Shown here: positions 41,860-50,800 of the stretch, in pieces | Numbering within the stretch: the stretch's first letter is position 1 | Layout: each line of letters opens with the position of its first letter | Assembly: GCF_001969385.1 (NCBI RefSeq) | Contig: NZ_CP014796.1 | Span: forward strand, 2,931,501-2,995,500 | Length of the DNA stretch: 64,000 nt | Source of the DNA: Salipiger profundus | GTDB taxonomy: Bacteria; Pseudomonadota; Alphaproteobacteria; Rhodobacterales; Rhodobacteraceae | Direction: 5' to 3' | Translations under genes and position numbers: made by a program | The notes under the pieces: model-generated | Databases searched by the model: none | What the model saw: only the letters and a program-made list of their open reading frames with translations | What the model was told of the DNA's origin: nothing

Positions 41860-43389
41860 ATGGAAAATGGCGTCTTTTTGGGCGGTGGTGGTGAGGCCTA
41901 CGGGGAAAAGCAATATCTGCTGCTGAATTATGCAAACCGCCACGGTCTCGTGGCCGGTGCGACCGGCACCGGCAAGACGGTCACGCTGCAGATCCTTGCA
42001 GAGGGGTTCTCGGCGGCGGGCGTGCCGGTCTTCCTTGCCGACGTGAAGGGCGATCTCGCGGGGCTCGCGCGGCCCGGCTCGGAGACGGCGAAGCTGCACG
42101 ATGCCTTCATGGGCCGCAACGCCAGCATCGGGTTCGAGGATTTCACCTATGATGCCTTCCCGGCGGTGTTCTGGGATGTCTTCGGCGCGCAGGGCCACCC
42201 GGTGCGCACGACCGTCGCCGAGATGGGGCCCCTGCTGCTCGCCCGGCTGTTGGAGCTGACCGAGGCGCAGGAGGGTGTTCTCAACGTGGCCTTCCGCCTG
42301 TCGGACGAGCAGGGGTTGCCGCTGCTCGATCTCAAGGATCTGCGCGCGCTGCTGGTCTGGGTCGGGGAGAACGCCCGCACCCTGAGCCTTGAATACGGCA
42401 ACATCTCGACCGCCTCGGTCGGCGCGATCCAGCGGCGGCTGCTGGTGCTCGAGACCCAGGGCGGCGAGGCGTTCTTCGGCGAGCCGGCGTTGGAGCTTGC
42501 CGATCTCATGCGCACCGACGCGCAGGGCCGGGGGCAGGTCAACATCCTTGCCGCCGACCGGCTGATGACGGCGCCACGGCTCTACGCGACCTTCCTGCTC
42601 TGGCTTTTGTCGGAGCTCTTCGAGGAACTGCCCGAGGTCGGCGACCCCGATAAGCCGAAGCTGGTGTTCTTCTTCGATGAGGCCCATCTGCTCTTCGACG
42701 ACGCGCCGAAGGCGCTGGTCGACAAGGTCGAGCAGGTGGCGCGGCTTATCCGGTCCAAGGGGGTGGGCGTGTATTTCATCACCCAGAACCCCGACGACGT
42801 GCCCGAGGACGTATTGGGGCAACTCGGCAACCGGATCCAGCACGCACTGCGGGCCTTCACCGCCCGCGACCGCAAGGCGCTGCGACAGGCGGCCGAGACC
42901 TACCGGTCGAACCCGGCCTTCGACACCGAAACCGCGATCCGCGAGGTCGGCACGGGCGAGGCGGTGACCTCGATGCTCGAGCGCAAGGGCGTGCCGGGCG
43001 TGGTGCAGCGAACGCTGATCCGGCCGCCGTCGTCGCAGCTGGGCCCGATCACCGGGGCGGAGCGCGCAGCGGTCATGGAAAGCTCGCCGCTTGCGGGGAA
43101 ATACGATACCGCGCTCGACCGGCACTCGGCTTACGAGATCCTTCGGGCGCGGGCGGACAGCGCCGCGAAGGCGCCGGAGCAAGCCGAGCAGGAGGAGGCG
43201 CCTGCCCGCGAGTACAGCCGCGCGCGCCGTTACGAGCCGGCCGTCGGAAAGCCCCGCCGCGCGATACGCTACAGCGCGCCGCAAAGCGTCGGCGAGGCGC
43301 TGGGGCAGGCGGTTCTCAAGGAGCTGTCGGGCGCCACCGGAAAGCGGCTCGTGCGCGGCATTCTGGGCTCGCTCTTCAAGGCGCGCTGA
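41860..43389 (+). CDS. HerA-like ATPase, DUF853 family
   Basis: This 509-residue cytosolic P-loop ATPase of the HerA/FtsK superfamily has the Walker [19 protein letters not shown] (about residue 30), the Walker [18 protein letters not shown], and an arginine-finger region near [22 protein letters not shown]853 proteins resemble DNA-pumping ATPases, but their role in the cell is not established. The C-terminal 70 residues are charged ([20 protein letters not shown]) and end in a short amphipathic segment. No nuclease partner (NurA) is encoded beside it, so a defence role cannot be claimed. The ATG at 41860 gives the conserved start. Confidence 0.88.
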   Translation: MENGVFLGGGGEAYGEKQYLLLNYANRHGLVAGATGTGKTVTLQILAEGFSAAGVPVFLADVKGDLAGLARPGSETAKLHDAFMGRNASIGFEDFTYDAFPAVFWDVFGAQGHPVRTTVAEMGPLLLARLLELTEAQEGVLNVAFRLSDEQGLPLLDLKDLRALLVWVGENARTLSLEYGNISTASVGAIQRRLLVLETQGGEAFFGEPALELADLMRTDAQGRGQVNILAADRLMTAPRLYATFLLWLLSELFEELPEVGDPDKPKLVFFFDEAHLLFDDAPKALVDKVEQVARLIRSKGVGVYFITQNPDDVPEDVLGQLGNRIQHALRAFTARDRKALRQAAETYRSNPAFDTETAIREVGTGEAVTSMLERKGVPGVVQRTLIRPPSSQLGPITGAERAAVMESSPLAGKYDTALDRHSAYEILRARADSAAKAPEQAEQEEAPAREYSRARRYEPAVGKPRRAIRYSAPQSVGEALGQAVLKELSGATGKRLVRGILGSLFKAR

Positions 43390-43404
43390 GGGCCGGAGCC
43401 GCGC

Positions 43405-45621
43405 TCATTCGGCGGCCAGAAGTCCCCGCGCCACGGCGTCGAAGAAGCGGCCCAGCCGGTGCCGGTCGACCGGCTTGCTGAGCAGCTCGATGTCGAGCGC
43501 CGCGCAGGCCTCGGCCAGCGCTGGCGAGCGGTCCGCTGAGACGATCGCGCAGGGCAGGCGGCCCATCCGCTGGGTGATCTCTCCGAAGAGCTGCGTCCCC
43601 GTCAGGCCGGCGCCGAGCTGGTAGTCGAGCAGCAGCGCGTCCGGCGTGATCTCGAGATCCTGCAGCAGGTCGAGCGCGGTATCGGCGTTCTCGGCCTCGA
43701 GCACGCTCACGCCCCAGCTTTCCATCAGCACGGTCATCGCGCGGCGCAGTTGCGGGTCGTTCTCGACCAGCAGCACGATCAGCCCGGCCTGCGCGAGCCC
43801 GATGGGCCGCGCGGGCCCGTTCGACACCGGCCGCGCCGGCGCCGCGCCGCCCACCACCGGCAGGCTCACCATGAAACACGACCCGCGCGCCGGTTCGGAC
43901 CAGAGCCCGAGCGGATGGCCGAGCCGCGCACAGGCGCGCTCGACGATCGCCAGCCCGAGCCCGAGCCCGTCGTTGGTAGAGGCGCGTGTGTCGAGCCGCC
44001 GGAATTCCTCGAAGATCGCCGACTGGTCCTCTTCGGCGATGCCGGGGCCGGTGTCCCAGACCTCGACCCGCGCGGTGGCACCCCGCCTGCGCACCCCGAC
44101 CACGACACGCCCCGATGCGGTGTAGCGGATGGCGTTGGCGACGAGGTTCTGCACCACGCGGCGCAGGTAGGCCGGGTCGGTCTCGACCGTGAGCGCGCTG
44201 TCGATGATGCGCAGTTTCAGACCCTTGCGGGCGGCAAGCACCTCCATCTCGTCACGCAGGCGACCGAAGATCTCGCGCAGCGCCACGGGCCGGATGTCGA
44301 AACGCAGGCCATCGGATTCCAGCTTCGAGATGTCGAGAAGCGCGTCGATCAGCTGCTCGGCCGAGGTCAGCGCGGACTCGGTCTTGTCGAGCACCGCGCG
44401 GTCGTGCGGATCGGTGCTGCGGTCGGCGAGCGACGAGATGAACAGCTTCGCCGCCGACAGCGGTTGCAGCAGGTCGTGGCTTGCCGCCGCCACGAAGCGC
44501 GACTTCGAGGCGTTGGCGCGTTCGGCTGCCGACAGGGCATCCTCAAGCTCGAGCGTGCGCTCCATGACGCGCTGCTCGAGCATCTCGTTGACCTCGGCGA
44601 GCCGTCGGGCTGCCTCGCGCTCGGCGGTCACGTCGGTGCAGGAGAAAAGGAAGCCGCCGTCGGGCATCCCCCGTCCGAAGACCTGCAGCACCATGGCGGC
44701 GTCGCGCGTCAGCTCGAAGTTGATCGGCCCGCGCAGCCCGTCGCGTTCGGCCCAGTCGCGAAACCGTTCGCGCGCCGCCGTATCGCCGAAGCGGAAGGCC
44801 TGTTCCACCAGCTCAAGGAGCCCCGAAAACGAGGCCCCGAGATGCAGGCGCCGCGCGGGCAGGTTCAGCAGCGTGCCGATCTTCTCGTTCCAGGCGATGA
44901 GCCGGGTGTTCTCGTCGAAGATGCAGACGCCCTGATCGAGATGGTCGAGCGTTGCGCGGATCATCCGCGTCTGCTTGTCCTTGAGCTTCAGCCGTTCCTG
45001 CCGTTCGAGCCGGATGATGTCGGTCACGTCGGTCTGCAGCACCACGGTGCCACCGTTGGCGGTGCGGTGTTCCGAGACCTGAAGCCAGCGGTCCTGCCCG
45101 TGGCGGACGTTGAACATCACCCGGCGGTCATTGTGCTTGCGCATCCGGTCCTCGGCCCAGGCCTCGGGGGTGACGCTCTCGGGCAGGGACAGGTAGCGCG
45201 AGCGGCTGATCCGCTCGACGTACTCCGCGAAGGGCAGTCCGGGGCGCAGATCGCGGGCGGTGTCGCGGAAGTCGCGGCAGAAACGGGTGTTGCACATGAC
45301 AAGCGTGCTGTCGCCGTCGAAGAGCGCGAAGCCCTCCGAGACGGTCTCGATCGCGTCGGCGAGGTTGCGGCGGGCGGCCTCGGTTTCCTCGTTGGCCTGC
45401 GCGAGCTGGGCGTTGGAATCGTGCAGCAGGTTGAGCGTCCGCTCGAGCTCGAGCGTGCGCTCGCGAACCCGTTTTTCAAGAAGCGCCGCGCGTTCGAACT
45501 GGGCGTAGGCCTCGCCCGAGTTGTGCGCGCCGTGCTCGACGTTGCGCATCAGTGCCTCGGCGATGCGCAACAGCTTCTCATTCTGCCGCTCGAGGCTGTC
45601 GGAGGGATTGACCAGTGACAT
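43405..45621 (-). CDS. hybrid sensor histidine kinase with two PAS domains (NahK-like)
   Basis: This 738-residue soluble kinase has an N-terminal coiled coil (to about 95), a PAS domain (about 90-205, SEGFALFDGDSTLVMCNTRF) and a second PAS (about 225-335, LDQGVCIFDENTRLIAWNEK). A histidine kinase core follows with His382 in AAASHDLLQPLSAA and ATP-lid motifs DTGPGIAEED and GLGLGLAIV. A receiver domain from about 614 has the phospho-acceptor Asp666 and Lys716. There are no transmembrane segments. It starts on the stop codon of the FIST-domain gene (TGATG), which fits kinases such as NahK that are controlled by a NosP-type partner. The response regulator encoded just upstream is its likely output. 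Confidence 0.9.
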   Translation of the reverse strand: MSLVNPSDSLERQNEKLLRIAEALMRNVEHGAHNSGEAYAQFERAALLEKRVRERTLELERTLNLLHDSNAQLAQANEETEAARRNLADAIETVSEGFALFDGDSTLVMCNTRFCRDFRDTARDLRPGLPFAEYVERISRSRYLSLPESVTPEAWAEDRMRKHNDRRVMFNVRHGQDRWLQVSEHRTANGGTVVLQTDVTDIIRLERQERLKLKDKQTRMIRATLDHLDQGVCIFDENTRLIAWNEKIGTLLNLPARRLHLGASFSGLLELVEQAFRFGDTAARERFRDWAERDGLRGPINFELTRDAAMVLQVFGRGMPDGGFLFSCTDVTAEREAARRLAEVNEMLEQRVMERTLELEDALSAAERANASKSRFVAAASHDLLQPLSAAKLFISSLADRSTDPHDRAVLDKTESALTSAEQLIDALLDISKLESDGLRFDIRPVALREIFGRLRDEMEVLAARKGLKLRIIDSALTVETDPAYLRRVVQNLVANAIRYTASGRVVVGVRRRGATARVEVWDTGPGIAEEDQSAIFEEFRRLDTRASTNDGLGLGLAIVERACARLGHPLGLWSEPARGSCFMVSLPVVGGAAPARPVSNGPARPIGLAQAGLIVLLVENDPQLRRAMTVLMESWGVSVLEAENADTALDLLQDLEITPDALLLDYQLGAGLTGTQLFGEITQRMGRLPCAIVSADRSPALAEACAALDIELLSKPVDRHRLGRFFDAVARGLLAAE

Positions 45622-46814
45622 CAGCTGCCGCCTTCGCCGGACTCGGCGCTCTCGGGTGGGTAGAAGGCGACGCCGGTGAGCGTCTGGTTGACGTGGAGCG
45701 CGCCGTATTGCTCGCCGTAGGTGTTGAAGCCGACGACGTTGTGCTTCGACAGGATGTCCGAGATCGCGCGGGTCTGCTGGAACTGGCCCGCCTCGATGCG
45801 GCGCAGGAGGCAGTCGCAACCGAGGATCTGCGTGGGCGCCGACTGCGTGGACATGCCCGCCAGCGCCTCGTCGAGATGCTGTGCCATATCGCGATGCTCG
45901 GCGAGCGTCAGCACCATGCCCTCGTTGATCGCCGAGAAGAACAGCAGGTTGCCCTGCTCGTCGACCTTCTGGATCGAGCGCACGTGGTGGCTGTCGCCGA
46001 GCCGCACGACGACCGGGTGGGCGGCGAAGGTGAAGGTGTCGAGCTGGTTGGGGTCCTTGCCCAGCAGCCGCGCGTATTCGGCGGCGGCGGGTTCAGCGTT
46101 GATCTCGTGCACGATACGGCGGTCTGGATCGGCGCGGGTCACGACCATGCGCACCTCGGTTGGCAGCAGGTGGTCGAGGCTGAATACCTTGACCGGGCAG
46201 CGGCTGCGTACCAGCGCAAGCAGGGCGGCGTTGTGCCGGATCCGCCCGTTGTGCGCGAGCCAGGTCGAGCCGAAGTCGGTGCCGTCGCCGGTGGAGCCGC
46301 CGAACAGTGGCATCGGCCCCATCGCCGAGGCCAGCACCGAGGCGACGTTCTCTTCCTGCAGCGACAACCCGTCGATCATCAGGAAGGCGAATTCCGACCC
46401 CTTGTCGGGGGCGTCGATGTTCAGCGTCATCCGGCGCTGGATGATCTGGTCGATCACCTTGCGGTCGTCGAGCGCATCCAGACCGTCGATGGCCATGGCG
46501 TCGACCGTGAACAGCTCCGAGGGAAAGGCCACGGCGATGATCTGGCCCTCTTCGTAGCCGTCCCGGCCGATCTCGCCGGCGGTGGTGCAGCCGAAGACAT
46601 CCGCGCCGCCGAAGGCCTTGATCGCGGCGTGGTTCAGCGCTGCGAAATCGGCTTTCGGCGAGGCGAACAGGCAGACCAGCTCGAACGGCCCGGGGCCGAG
46701 CTGCTCCGAGATATCGCTGATCGGGTCCGGGGCGCCGCAGCAGACCTGCGCGACGCGCAGGGCACCGGCCCGTGTCGTCTCCTCCCCTGCGGAGCCTGTG
46801 CGTGCTCCGTCCAA
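45621..46814 (-). CDS. FIST domain sensor protein (NosP-like)
   Basis: This 397-residue cytosolic protein has a FIST N-terminal domain (about 20-225, VFGCTTAGEIGRDGY, LFGGSTGDGTDFGSTWLAHN) and a FIST C-terminal domain (about 225-375, LGCDCLLRRIEAGQFQQ, VGFNTYGEQYGALHVNQTL). FIST proteins next to hybrid kinases have been described as heme-based nitric oxide sensors (NosP) that inhibit the partner kinase. Whether this one binds heme is not visible from sequence. The start is a TTG at 46814 supported by GGGAG; the nearby ATG is in another frame. It overlaps the kinase start by one base. Confidence 0.87.
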   Translation of the reverse strand: MDGARTGSAGEETTRAGALRVAQVCCGAPDPISDISEQLGPGPFELVCLFASPKADFAALNHAAIKAFGGADVFGCTTAGEIGRDGYEEGQIIAVAFPSELFTVDAMAIDGLDALDDRKVIDQIIQRRMTLNIDAPDKGSEFAFLMIDGLSLQEENVASVLASAMGPMPLFGGSTGDGTDFGSTWLAHNGRIRHNAALLALVRSRCPVKVFSLDHLLPTEVRMVVTRADPDRRIVHEINAEPAAAEYARLLGKDPNQLDTFTFAAHPVVVRLGDSHHVRSIQKVDEQGNLLFFSAINEGMVLTLAEHRDMAQHLDEALAGMSTQSAPTQILGCDCLLRRIEAGQFQQTRAISDILSKHNVVGFNTYGEQYGALHVNQTLTGVAFYPPESAESGEGGS

Positions 46815-46845
46815 AACATCGTCTCCCGTTCGATGGTCCGTCAGG

Positions 46846-47547
46846 TTAGGGGGCAGCGCCCTCGGTTGGCAAGACCCGTCCGAAGGAGGCCTCCTGCGCG
46901 ATCAGCACCGCCTGCGTCCGGCTGTGCACGCCGAGTTTGCGCATGATGGCGGTCACATGCGCCTTGACCGTGGTTTCGGCGATCGAGAGGTCATAGGCGA
47001 TCTGCTTGTTGAGCTTGCCCTCGCAGATCAGCGACAGGATGCGCGCCTGCTGGTTGGTCAGCGTGGCGAGCCGCGCCAGCGCGTCGTCTGGCCCGTCCTC
47101 GCCCGGGGCCTGCGGGTCGATGTAGCCGTCGGGCACGAAGGGTTCGCCCCGCGCCACCGCTTCGAGCGCCCGGCGGAACACCGAGCGCTGCGAATGCTTC
47201 GGCACGAAGCCGTCCGCCCCGGCCTTGAGCGCGCGCGAGATCATCCGGTTGTCGGCCATCGACGAGGCGATGAGAATCGCCGCACGCGGTGCCGCGTTGC
47301 GCAGCCGCACCAGCCCGTCGAGCCCGTTCACGTCGGGCAGGTTGAGGTCGAGGATCACGAGATCGGGCGGCGTGCCCTGCGCGGTGATGTCGAGCGCCTT
47401 CTCGAGCGTCCCGGCGGTGCGGATTTCCTCGAAATCCGCGATGGATTGCAGGGTGAGGGTCAACGCGTCACAGAACAGTGGGTGGTCATCGACCACCAGC
47501 GCCCGGTTCTGGCTGCCCTCCGACAGGAAATGCGCATGTTCGGTCAT
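46846..47547 (-). CDS. LuxR/NarL-family response regulator
   Basis: This 233-residue DNA-binding regulator has a receiver domain (about 14-130, Asp67 in VILDLNLPDVNG, Lys117 in FVPKHS) and a LuxR-type helix-turn-helix (about 160-220, GKLNKQIAYDLSIAETTVKA). It lies 31 bases upstream of the FIST gene and in the same direction, so the three genes form a complete sensing unit. The arrangement resembles the NosP/NahK region of Pseudomonas, where LuxR-type regulators of alcohol oxidation lie close by. Target genes here are unknown. The frame is open upstream, but the ATG at 47547 gives the standard receiver N-terminus. Confidence 0.9.
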   Translation of the reverse strand: MTEHAHFLSEGSQNRALVVDDHPLFCDALTLTLQSIADFEEIRTAGTLEKALDITAQGTPPDLVILDLNLPDVNGLDGLVRLRNAAPRAAILIASSMADNRMISRALKAGADGFVPKHSQRSVFRRALEAVARGEPFVPDGYIDPQAPGEDGPDDALARLATLTNQQARILSLICEGKLNKQIAYDLSIAETTVKAHVTAIMRKLGVHSRTQAVLIAQEASFGRVLPTEGAAP

Positions 47548-47635
47548 GGTCGCTGCTCTTTGCTCCTCCTCCTCGATGACCCAGCATAGACCGGCGCGGC
47601 GCCGGCGTAACGTGCCAAAAGGTCGGAGAGCGCGA

Positions 47636-47752
47636 TCAGAACCAGCTTTCGACGGTCCGCGATGCGTTGGAAATGTCCCGGCCGACGCCGTCGATCGTGC
47701 CACATGCCGCGAGAAGCACCGCGAGCGCGGCGAGAAGGGTTGCCTGTTTCAT
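47636..47752 (-). CDS. entericidin-like small lipoprotein
   Basis: This 38-residue peptide has a lipoprotein signal with the lipobox LLAACGT (Cys17). A short amphipathic tail, TIDGVGRDISNASRTVESWF, follows. The size, the lipobox and the GxGRDI pattern match the entericidin family of small bacteriolytic or cell-envelope lipoproteins. It stands alone, 88 bases upstream of the response-regulator gene and in the same direction. It was found by translating the gap between larger genes. Confidence 0.8.
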   Translation of the reverse strand: MKQATLLAALAVLLAACGTIDGVGRDISNASRTVESWF

Positions 47753-47820
47753 GGTGTGTCTGCTCTCTGTTCTGGTCTTGTCGTCTTGTTATCGGTTTCC
47801 AGAGCGCCCGGTCTTCCGGG

Positions 47821-49641
47821 TCACTCCTCTTCCCACCACCACGCGTTCGGCATCCAGTCGATCCAGTCGCCGTAGACCGGCACCTGCTCGGGGTAGTGAA
47901 GCTCTTTCACGTGGGCGATGCGCGCCACGTTCCACTGGTAGATCGGGATCACGTAACGCCCCGTGGTCAGCACCCGGTCGAGCGCCCGGGACGCCGCGAC
48001 GAAGTCCTCGCGGCTCTCGGCGTCGAGCAGCACGTCGATCATCGCGTCCGCCGCGGCGGACTTCATGCCCATCAGGTTGCGCGAGCCCGTCTGGTCGGCC
48101 GCCTCGCTGCCCCAGTAGAGCCGCTGCTCGTTGCCCGGAGACAGCGACAGCCCGCGCCGGAAGAAGGTCATGTCGTAGTCGAAGGTATTGACGCGCTCGT
48201 TGTATTGCGCCGAGTCGATCACCGTCACCTGCGGCGCGACGCCGAGGCGTTGCAGCGCCTGCACGAAGATGTCGATGATCGACTGCTCCTCGCCCGCGCT
48301 CTGGCTCAGCACGATCTCGAACCGCAGCGGCTGGCCGTCGGCGTTCTTCATGACACCGTCCTGCACGGACCACCCGGCCTCCTGCAGCAGTGCCATGGCC
48401 TTGCGCAGGTTGCCGCGGTTGCGGGCGCTGCCGTCGCCCTCGGGCAGGGCGTAACCCTCGAGCGCGCCCGGCAGCAGCTCGTCGGCGAAGGGCTCGAGCA
48501 GCTCGCGCACGCGGCCCTCGGCGGGACCGGCCTGCATGCCCAGCTCGGAGTTCGAGAAATACGAGGTGATGCGTGGCTGCTTCGAGCCGGTCATCGTCTC
48601 GTTGATGTATTCGAAGTTGAACGCGTGCATCATCGCCGCCCGGACCCGCCAGTCGGCGAACACGCCGCGCCGGGTGTTCATCACGAAGCCGGTCATGCCG
48701 GTGGGCCGGCCATGGGGGATCTCGGACTTGATGACGTCACCGGCCTCGACCGCCGGGAAATCGTATTGCGTGAGCCACTTCTCGGCGTTGTTCTCGCGGA
48801 TGGCGTTGAGCGCTCCGGCCTTGAACGCCTCGAACTGCACGGTGCCGTCGCCGAAGAACTCCATCCGGATCTCGTCAAGGTTGGCCTGTCCCTTCATGAA
48901 GGGCAGGTCCTTGCCCCAGTAGTCCGGGTTGCGCTTCAGCGAGACATAGCGGCCGGCCTCGAAATCGTCGATGACATAGGGCGCGCTCGATATCGGGATC
49001 ACGTCGAGCCCGCTCGAGCCGAAATCCCGGCCCTCCCACTGGGCCTTTTTCAGGATCGGGCGCATCCCGATGATCAGCGCCAGCTCGCGGTCGGCGACGT
49101 TGAAGGTGAAGCGGACCTTGCGCGGTCCGGTCTGCTCCATCTTCTCGATCTTCGTCCAGGCGCCGCGATAGCGCGGGTGCCCTTCGGTGCCGAGCGTCTC
49201 GTAGCTCCACATCACGTCCTCGACGGTGACGGGGCTGCCGTCCGAGAACCTCGCCTCGGGGCGCAGGGTGAATTCCACCCATTCGCGGTTCGGGCCGGTC
49301 TCGACCGCCTCCGCCAGCAGGCCGTAGAGGGTGAAGGGCTCGTCCCAGCTGCGGCCCATGAGCGACTCGTAGGCCAGAAAGCGCAGCTGCCACGGCACCG
49401 TGCCCTTGAGGATATGCGGGTTGAGGCTGTCGAAGCCGCCGGTCTCGCCCATCACCAGCCGGCCGCCCTCGGGCGCGTCGGGGTTGGTATAGGGAAGATG
49501 GTCGAAATCCGGGGGCAGGGCCGGCTCGCCATACATGGCGATGCCGTGCTGCGGCTCTGCCGAGGCGATTCCCGCCCCGAGAATCCCCAGTGCGAAAATC
49601 GCCGCACCCAGCGTGCGGCGGCGGAAATTATCAGCCATCAT
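47821..49641 (-). CDS. family 5 extracellular solute-binding protein (YejA-like)
   Basis: This 606-residue periplasmic binding protein has a Sec signal (cleavage near GIASAEPQH). It continues with HGIAMYGEPALPPDFDHLPY and GGRLVMGETGGFDSLNPHIL, typical of the YejA branch of peptide-binding proteins. These bind oligopeptides or peptide-like compounds for ABC import. No permease or ATPase gene is next to it, so it either works with a transporter encoded elsewhere or serves another purpose. It begins with two successive ATG codons at 49641 and diverges from a putative small RNA. Confidence 0.88.
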   Translation of the reverse strand: MMADNFRRRTLGAAIFALGILGAGIASAEPQHGIAMYGEPALPPDFDHLPYTNPDAPEGGRLVMGETGGFDSLNPHILKGTVPWQLRFLAYESLMGRSWDEPFTLYGLLAEAVETGPNREWVEFTLRPEARFSDGSPVTVEDVMWSYETLGTEGHPRYRGAWTKIEKMEQTGPRKVRFTFNVADRELALIIGMRPILKKAQWEGRDFGSSGLDVIPISSAPYVIDDFEAGRYVSLKRNPDYWGKDLPFMKGQANLDEIRMEFFGDGTVQFEAFKAGALNAIRENNAEKWLTQYDFPAVEAGDVIKSEIPHGRPTGMTGFVMNTRRGVFADWRVRAAMMHAFNFEYINETMTGSKQPRITSYFSNSELGMQAGPAEGRVRELLEPFADELLPGALEGYALPEGDGSARNRGNLRKAMALLQEAGWSVQDGVMKNADGQPLRFEIVLSQSAGEEQSIIDIFVQALQRLGVAPQVTVIDSAQYNERVNTFDYDMTFFRRGLSLSPGNEQRLYWGSEAADQTGSRNLMGMKSAAADAMIDVLLDAESREDFVAASRALDRVLTTGRYVIPIYQWNVARIAHVKELHYPEQVPVYGDWIDWMPNAWWWEEE

Positions 49642-49721
49642 TTGCGAAACAACCCGAGTCTGCCCTTGTTTTCTTGGGGTCCGAGCCTACCGGTGGTTTC
49701 ACGCCTTTTCAAACTTTTAGC

Positions 49722-49750
49722 TTGGACTCAGGCGAAGAAACGCGTATAAA
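49722..49750 (+). promoter_or_regulatory. promoter of the candidate small RNA
   Basis: TTGGAC at 49722-49727 and TATAAA at 49745-49750 have a 17-base spacer, the ideal distance. No coding gene begins within the next 250 bases, and a terminator follows about 80 bases later. Confidence 0.6.
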
Positions 49751-49756
49751 GAGGGC

Positions 49757-49832
49757 ACTGCTCGATAGGTTTCTTGCCTGTATGAAACCTGCCTCAATGA
49801 CTGAACGCCGGCCTTGTGCCGGCGTTTTTTTT
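49757..49832 (+). ncRNA. candidate small RNA of about 76 nt
   Basis: Between a good promoter and a strong terminator lies a short sequence that folds into a 5' hairpin (AGGTTTC/GAAACCT at 49767-49773 and 49784-49790 with a ten-base loop). A single-stranded linker GCCTCAATGACTG and the terminator stem follow. Its only ATG frames run into the terminator without a stop codon, so it is unlikely to be translated. I do not recognise it as a known family. Confidence 0.5.
49805..49832 (+). terminator. terminator of the candidate small RNA
   Basis: ACGCCGGC pairs with GCCGGCGT around CTTGT and is followed by T residues. No protein gene on the plus strand ends upstream within the gap. Confidence 0.85.
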
Positions 49833-50026
49833 GTTCGAACGGTGCCATGAGGCAGGATCGGGGGCGGTGCTTGGCGACCGCCGACGGGGCCTTCTAGCGG
49901 GCAAGGCCCCGCTTTGCCAATCCCGAAACCGTGAGCCTTGCCGAAGGAACTGCGCGCGCCAGATCTCCCCTTATATTGCAGGTGCAGCATGCTATGTTGC
50001 GCGCACATAAGCGAGGAGATTTCATC

Positions 50027-50800
50027 ATGTCACTCAAGGGCAAGACCGCCATCGTCACCGGGTCGAACTCGGGCATCGGTCTGGGCGTCGCGCGCGAACT
50101 GGCGCGGTCGGGAGCCACCGTGGTTCTCAATTCCTTCACCGACAACGACGAGGATCACAAGCTGGCCGAAGACCTCGGCCGCGAGTTCGGCGTCGAGGTC
50201 CGCTACATCCAGGCGGACATGTCCAAGGCCGGTGAGTGCCGCGCCCTGATCGAGAAGGCCGGAGCCTGCGACATCCTCGTGAACAACGCGGGCATCCAGC
50301 ACGTCGCCGCGATCGACGAGTTCCCGGCCGAGAAATGGGACGCGATCATCGCGATCAACATGAACTCGGCGTTCCACTGCACCGCCGCCGCGCTGCCGAT
50401 GATGCGCAAGGCCGGCTGGGGCCGGGTCATCAACATCGCCTCGGCGCACGGGCTGACCGCGTCGCCCTACAAGTCGGCCTATGTCACCGCCAAGCACGGG
50501 GTCGTCGGCATGACCAAGGTCGTCGCGCTCGAGACCGCCAAGGAGCCGATCACCTGCAACGCGATCTGCCCGGGCTACGTCAAGACGCCGCTGGTCGAGG
50601 CGCAGATCCCCGACACCGCGCGCGAATACGACATGACCGAGGAAGAGGCGGTCGAGCAGGTGATCCTCGCCCGCCAGCCCTCGAAGGACTTCGTGACGGT
50701 AGAGCAGATCGGCGGCACGGCGGTCTTCCTGTGTTCGGACGCGGCCGAGCAGATGACCGGCACCACGCTCAGCGTGGACGGTGGCTGGACCGCGCTTTGA
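50027..50800 (+). CDS. bdhA: 3-hydroxybutyrate dehydrogenase
   Basis: This 257-residue SDR oxidises 3-hydroxybutyrate to acetoacetate with NAD, a step in using stored polyhydroxybutyrate. The cofactor loop is TGSNSGIGLG. The catalytic stretch SAHGLTASPYKSAYVTAKHG (Tyr and Lys of YVTAK) and the later CPGYVKTPLVEAQIPD are specific for this enzyme. The ATG at 50027 follows GAGGAGA. A pentapeptide-repeat gene overlaps its stop and a patatin-like hydrolase follows, a grouping that points to lipid or polyester turnover. Confidence 0.92.
   Translation: MSLKGKTAIVTGSNSGIGLGVARELARSGATVVLNSFTDNDEDHKLAEDLGREFGVEVRYIQADMSKAGECRALIEKAGACDILVNNAGIQHVAAIDEFPAEKWDAIIAINMNSAFHCTAAALPMMRKAGWGRVINIASAHGLTASPYKSAYVTAKHGVVGMTKVVALETAKEPITCNAICPGYVKTPLVEAQIPDTAREYDMTEEEAVEQVILARQPSKDFVTVEQIGGTAVFLCSDAAEQMTGTTLSVDGGWTAL

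Larger units (their letters stand above)
49642..50026. other. intergenic region between the YejA-like gene and bdhA
   Basis: These 385 bases contain a strong promoter-terminator pair at 49722-49832 (separate entries), then a perfect nine-base hairpin CGGGGCCTT/AAGGCCCCG (49885-49911) without a T run. They end with the bdhA leader, which includes TTGCAGGTGCAGCA at 49976, reminiscent of the GC-rich half sites of PhaR. No protein gene is convincing. Confidence 0.5.

Noticed and set aside
41860..43389. HerA-like ATPase as part of an anti-phage defence system
   Set aside because: No nuclease, NurA, SIR2 or other defence partner is encoded next to it, and DUF853 proteins are widespread in alphaproteobacterial chromosomes.
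49885..49911. Hairpin CGGGGCCTT/AAGGCCCCG as a second terminator
   Set aside because: No T run follows on either strand; it may be an operator or leader structure.
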